From: Anaeramoeba flamelloides
Taxonomy: Eukaryota > Metamonada > Anaeramoebidae
Direction: 5' to 3'
Length of the DNA: 64,000 nt
Assembly (NCBI GenBank): GCA_027625915.1
Contig: JANTQA010000011.1
Location: 620,001-684,000, forward strand
Positions 60,133 to 64,000 of the stretch are shown piece after piece; the stretch's first letter is position 1; each line of letters starts with the position of its first letter. The position numbers and the translations under genes were made by a program. The notes under the pieces were generated by a model. The model had not been told where the DNA came from. It searched no databases and saw only the letters and a list, made by a program, of their open reading frames with translations.

Positions 60133-63100
60133 GTAATTAATTTCCTTCCAAATTTTTCATTTTGTTTCTTTCTGGTTTTCAAAAAAAAAAAAACAACAAG
60201 AGAAAAAAATTTTTTTTTTGATAATACTTTCTCCCAAATTTTTGAACAAACAAAATTTTTTAAAGAAATAAATTTAACTTAAAAAAAAAACACAAGAGAA
60301 AACACCCTAACTTTTTTTCACATTTAAAATACTGTTGCTGTTCAATAAAAAATAAACTGTACAAAAATTTCATTGATGGAATCTGAATAATAAATGGAAA
60401 AAAATTTTCACACCATTATCATATTCCCTTTTATTCTTTTACAAACAGAGCTTTCGAAGAAATAGATCGTGATCTGTGATCTCTATTTATGTGTTTGTGA
60501 CCCTTTTTTATGAGATATAATGGTTTATATTAGGTCAACTAGTAAATCCAAATTGAAACAAATATTTCAGAATTGATACTGGTATTTGGAAAATTAATGA
60601 GAAAAAATTACCAGTTCATCTTCGATTCTTCTCTTTCTTTTTGAACCAAGAAACTTGCAAAGAAATAGATTGATAATTGGTGATCTCTGTTTATTTGCTT
60701 GGTACTTTTTTTTATCCCATATATTGGGCAGACGAAGAACCCTAAATGATTGTCAGATTTCAGAATTCAAAAAAAAGATTATCAGTTGAAATTTTTTTTT
60801 ACATTAATATTTCAAACCCTTATAAAGATCCCGAAAACCCAAATTGATGAGAGCTCAACTTAGAAAGTAGAATTTATTAAACCCAGAGGCCATTTTTTGG
60901 GTTCTCTAATTTCTGAGATATATTATTAAAAAAAAGTTTCTTAGGATCTCAAATATTTTTTGAATATGTAATGAAATTAGGTTGAATTTATTTTTTAATT
61001 ACCTATGATTGAAAAATAAATTCAACCTAATTTTTGCTTGTCCTTTAAACAAGTTACTGAAAAATTCTTTGTTTCAACATTAAATTTTTCTAAAATTCTT
61101 AACTCCCCCTCCACCCCTAATATAACCAATACCATGTGTTAAAAATTCTATTAATTTTTCAATGTTATTTTCAAAATCGCCTTATTTCTTAAAAAAAAAA
61201 GAAAAAAAAAAACAACAAGCAAATTATAAACGAAAACCAACTTACACCAATTTTATCTCTTTCTTTTTGAACTTTTGAGAGACAAAATTAGATTTTTTTA
61301 ACTTGAAATTTAACAGTAACAATAATATTTTGTGTGGATTTAAAATATTATCCTTTTCTAAATACAGTTTTATAATTGAAATCTTTTATTTTTAATCTTT
61401 GAAAACGAGTAAAAACATTCTTTCACTGGACGAAAAACGGCCAGTATCGAAAGATCTTATTCATTACAACATTAAATCCTTAGAAATATTGGTATTCTTG
61501 GGAATTCCAATACAAATCCCAACCCCTTTAAATTAGTAAAATCCCTTTCAAACTACACTTATTTGGATTATAAACGAGGGAAACCTTTTCACTTCATACT
61601 TGTATATTTATTTTGTAAAATTTAAAATTGTATGTTCTTACTTGATTAATAATGGATCTATACAGTAAATTAAAAAATTAATCAGTGTAATTATAGAAAT
61701 TTAGATTTTTGTCAAATATCTATCTATTATGGTTATATGTATCGGCCATTTTTGCACTCAGACGTTATATTTTTTTTTATTAGAAATAACTAATACCAGA
61801 ACTAAATTTTATTATAAAAAAACATAAATATAGATTTTATTTCAACATATGGAAAAACACAACATTAATAAAATGAAAAAAATATTTTTAAATTTTATTT
61901 TTTTTTACTTTTAATTTCGAGATTCAATCTTTATAAAAACAAATGTTTTCAATCAACTGATTGCTTGTAATATTTTCCATTTTTTTTTTTTTTAATTAGC
62001 ATTCAATTTTTTTTTTTTTTTCATAATTCTTTTTAATATTAATAAAAAGAAAAGAAAAACAACTTTTAAGAAAATGAAAAAAAAAAATTTAATTTTATCA
62101 CATAGATACCACTTTTTGATTGCTTCTAATTACTAATCCATTTCCAAAAAAGCCGCACAAATTTATTTTAACATTCTTTATTTAACCCAATCTTCATAAA
62201 ACTATTTAAATCTACAGCATTATTTACAATCATATATTGATTTTTAATGTTAACCCAATTTGTTTGGTACATAGTCATTACTGAAATGAAAGATATAAAA
62301 ATTTTTGATCTCAATTTTATCTGATATTTTTTTTAATTGAGAAAATTGGTTTTTATTTTTTTCTTTTTGATCAAAAAAACATTTTTCAAAAGAGGTTTGT
62401 TCTAGATAAAAACTTCTCATACAATAAAAAACTTATAACAGTCTTTTATTGTTTAAAAAATTGTTTGTATCCTTCACATAATATATTTGTCATTTTTTTA
62501 TTGAAATTTGTGTGTGTCTCGTTTGGTGTAATAAAAGTGTAAATTTTTTTTCATTTTTTAGTAATCTTTTGATGAACATCTTTTGAAAATATACACAAAC
62601 AAGAGTTCTGATTCAATAATTTTTAATATTTCTCTTAATTTGATTTTTCCAAATTTTCAAATAGAACTACTTAAAAAAATAATATTATTTGAAATGTAAA
62701 AAAAAATGCATCACTTTTTTTGCAAATACCTTATTATAAAATGGATTAAAAGAAATCCAAGAATTACTTAATAACTTTTTTATTATTTATTTTATTATTG
62801 AAGAGAAGTGATACAATAAAATTAAATCATGCTTTAAAAATTCTAAATCTTCAAAAAAAAAATAAGATTCGAATTCAAACACTAAAATTAATTCAAAACT
62901 AATGGGCTAAAAAAAACAAGAAATTTTGAATGTTCAAATAATTTCAACCACCCCGAGTCAATTTTAATATGAGAACAAAGAAAAAAAAAAAAAAAAAACG
63001 ATAAAATTCAAATACAATTATAAAATAAAATTTATGGCTTATTATAAAATGTACAAAAGTAATTTAGAGACTTAAAGATATGATGATTTTTCATTGAAAA

Positions 63101-64000
63101 GTTTTTTTTAGCGTTACTAAAAACCTTACTATTATTTACATGGATTAATGACTTGAAAACTTTTGATTTTTAATCGAATGTGAAATTCTTCGTTCTCTCT
63201 ATTTTTTTTTTTTTTTGTCTTTAAAGTCGGAAAATACTTTTTATTCATTTTTCCTTTAATGGAAAAATAGAAAGTTTACTTCTCTTAAAATAAAATCAAT
63301 CAATTATTTTAAAATGTATAATTTATTTCACTCAATTTTCAATCATATAATTTTTGGATACATTGTTAGTAAATACACTAATATCTTCCTAATTGATAAA
63401 AATTTAATTTAAATTGAAAAAACAAATTTTTTTTTTTAAAAAAATCTTTAACTCTTCATTAGAATTATTCGAACGAAAATAGATTATTGATGATTAAAAA
63501 TTAATGAAATTAAGAATATTCATTTTTATTTGATCTTGAATTTCTAAAATTCTTTTTTATGTATAGACATTTAAAGAAAAAAGAAAAAAAATTAAAAAGA
63601 TAGAATATCCTGTTTGTAATAATCACCCACTTATTTTTTATGTGATTATTATTCTAATTATAACTTTTACTATTATAAATCAATGATAATTTTTTTTTTT
63701 TTTTTTTTCTAATAGGATATGTTTTAATTTATTTAAATTTTAAAATGGGTTATAAATTAATATTACCAAAGATTTTTTTTTTTTAAACTAAATCATTGCC
63801 ATAAATTTAATCTTTTCCCCAAAATTTTGGTTACATGAATTTTTTTCATTAAGAAAATGTATTTCTTAAACATGTCTTATAAGGGGTAAAATTAAAAATA
63901 CTTTTAAGATATTGTTTAATTAATATTTAAATTAATATCTTTGGTTACTTAAAAAATGTTCATAATTAAAAATAATAATACAGATTAAAAAAAAGATGTG
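60133..64000. other. Presumed G-alpha intron and downstream DNA
   Basis: No G-alpha motif is found in these 3.9 kb. Family D-like sequences occur at about 60374-60515, 60579-60710 (a direct repeat pair sharing GAAGAAATAGAT/CAAAGAAATAGAT and GATCTCT) and 61557-61605. A less AT-rich island at 61396-61527 has a 43-codon plus-strand frame. From 61620 to the end the sequence is nearly pure A/T with nothing recognisable. Confidence 0.55.

Noticed and set aside
61396-61527. Confident annotation of a third G-alpha exon
   Set aside because: The amino-acid style fits but splice phases with exon 2 do not, and no G-alpha signature motif is present, so it is kept only as a finding.
1-64000. tRNA, rRNA, snRNA, CRISPR, LTR or virus-like elements
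   Set aside because: I looked for GC-richer 70-90-bp islands with TTCGA-type arms, U2/U6-like sequences, regular spacers, long direct terminal repeats and polymerase/capsid frames, and recognised none.

Overview
The window is nuclear DNA of a very AT-rich unicellular eukaryote. Spliceosomal (GT-AG) introns, a TOR kinase, a three-repeat MYB factor, ESCRT-III, a mitochondrial-type porin, a G-alpha subunit and a DPE2-type glucanotransferase all point that way. Homopolymeric N/K/E/S-D tracts inside conserved proteins and a DPE2 enzyme without any plastid gene suggest an amoeba-like protist (amoebozoan or Anaeramoeba-like). This is an inference; nothing here fixes the lineage. Exons are visibly richer in G+C than the intron and intergenic DNA, which is close to pure A/T with many homopolymers.

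Layout: VPS20/CHMP6 (minus, 3' end cut by the window start, 1-613); TOR kinase (plus, two exons, 5208-17922); 3R-MYB factor (minus, four exons, 19914-26441); VDAC-type porin (plus, two exons, 30589-31630); choline-transporter-like CTL/SLC44 protein (minus, five exons, 35315-42112); DPE2-like glucanotransferase (minus, single exon, 44572-47622); an unrecognised helical protein (plus, two exons, 51802-52794); the 5' part of a G-alpha gene (plus, 59400 to beyond 60132). The genes are independent transcription units. TOR and G-alpha are signalling genes, DPE2 handles cytosolic maltose/glycogen, CTL and VDAC are membrane proteins, and VPS20 acts in endosomal membrane scission.

Two things stand out outside the genes. 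First, each of the three complete multi-intron or split large genes (TOR, MYB, CTL) carries exactly one giant intron of almost the same size (4204, 4245 and 4390 bp), while other confirmed introns are about 90-530 bp; G-alpha appears to be heading the same way. Second, these introns and the spacers are full of short non-autonomous DNA elements with no transposase in sight. I resolve at least six groups: a 418-469-bp family with 3-bp TTA/TAA or TA duplications and a conserved subterminal core (A); a remarkably uniform 196-bp foldback family with TA duplications (B); a ~220-230-bp family (C); a family with CTGGTATTTG ends (D), including a nested stack; one long-inverted-repeat element (E); and one TTAA-flanked element (F). 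Two larger diverged direct duplications (about 1.3 kb and 0.83 kb) link 18.2 kb with 54.3 kb and 34.1 kb with 57.1 kb.

No tRNA, rRNA, CRISPR array, LTR element or virus-like element was recognised.
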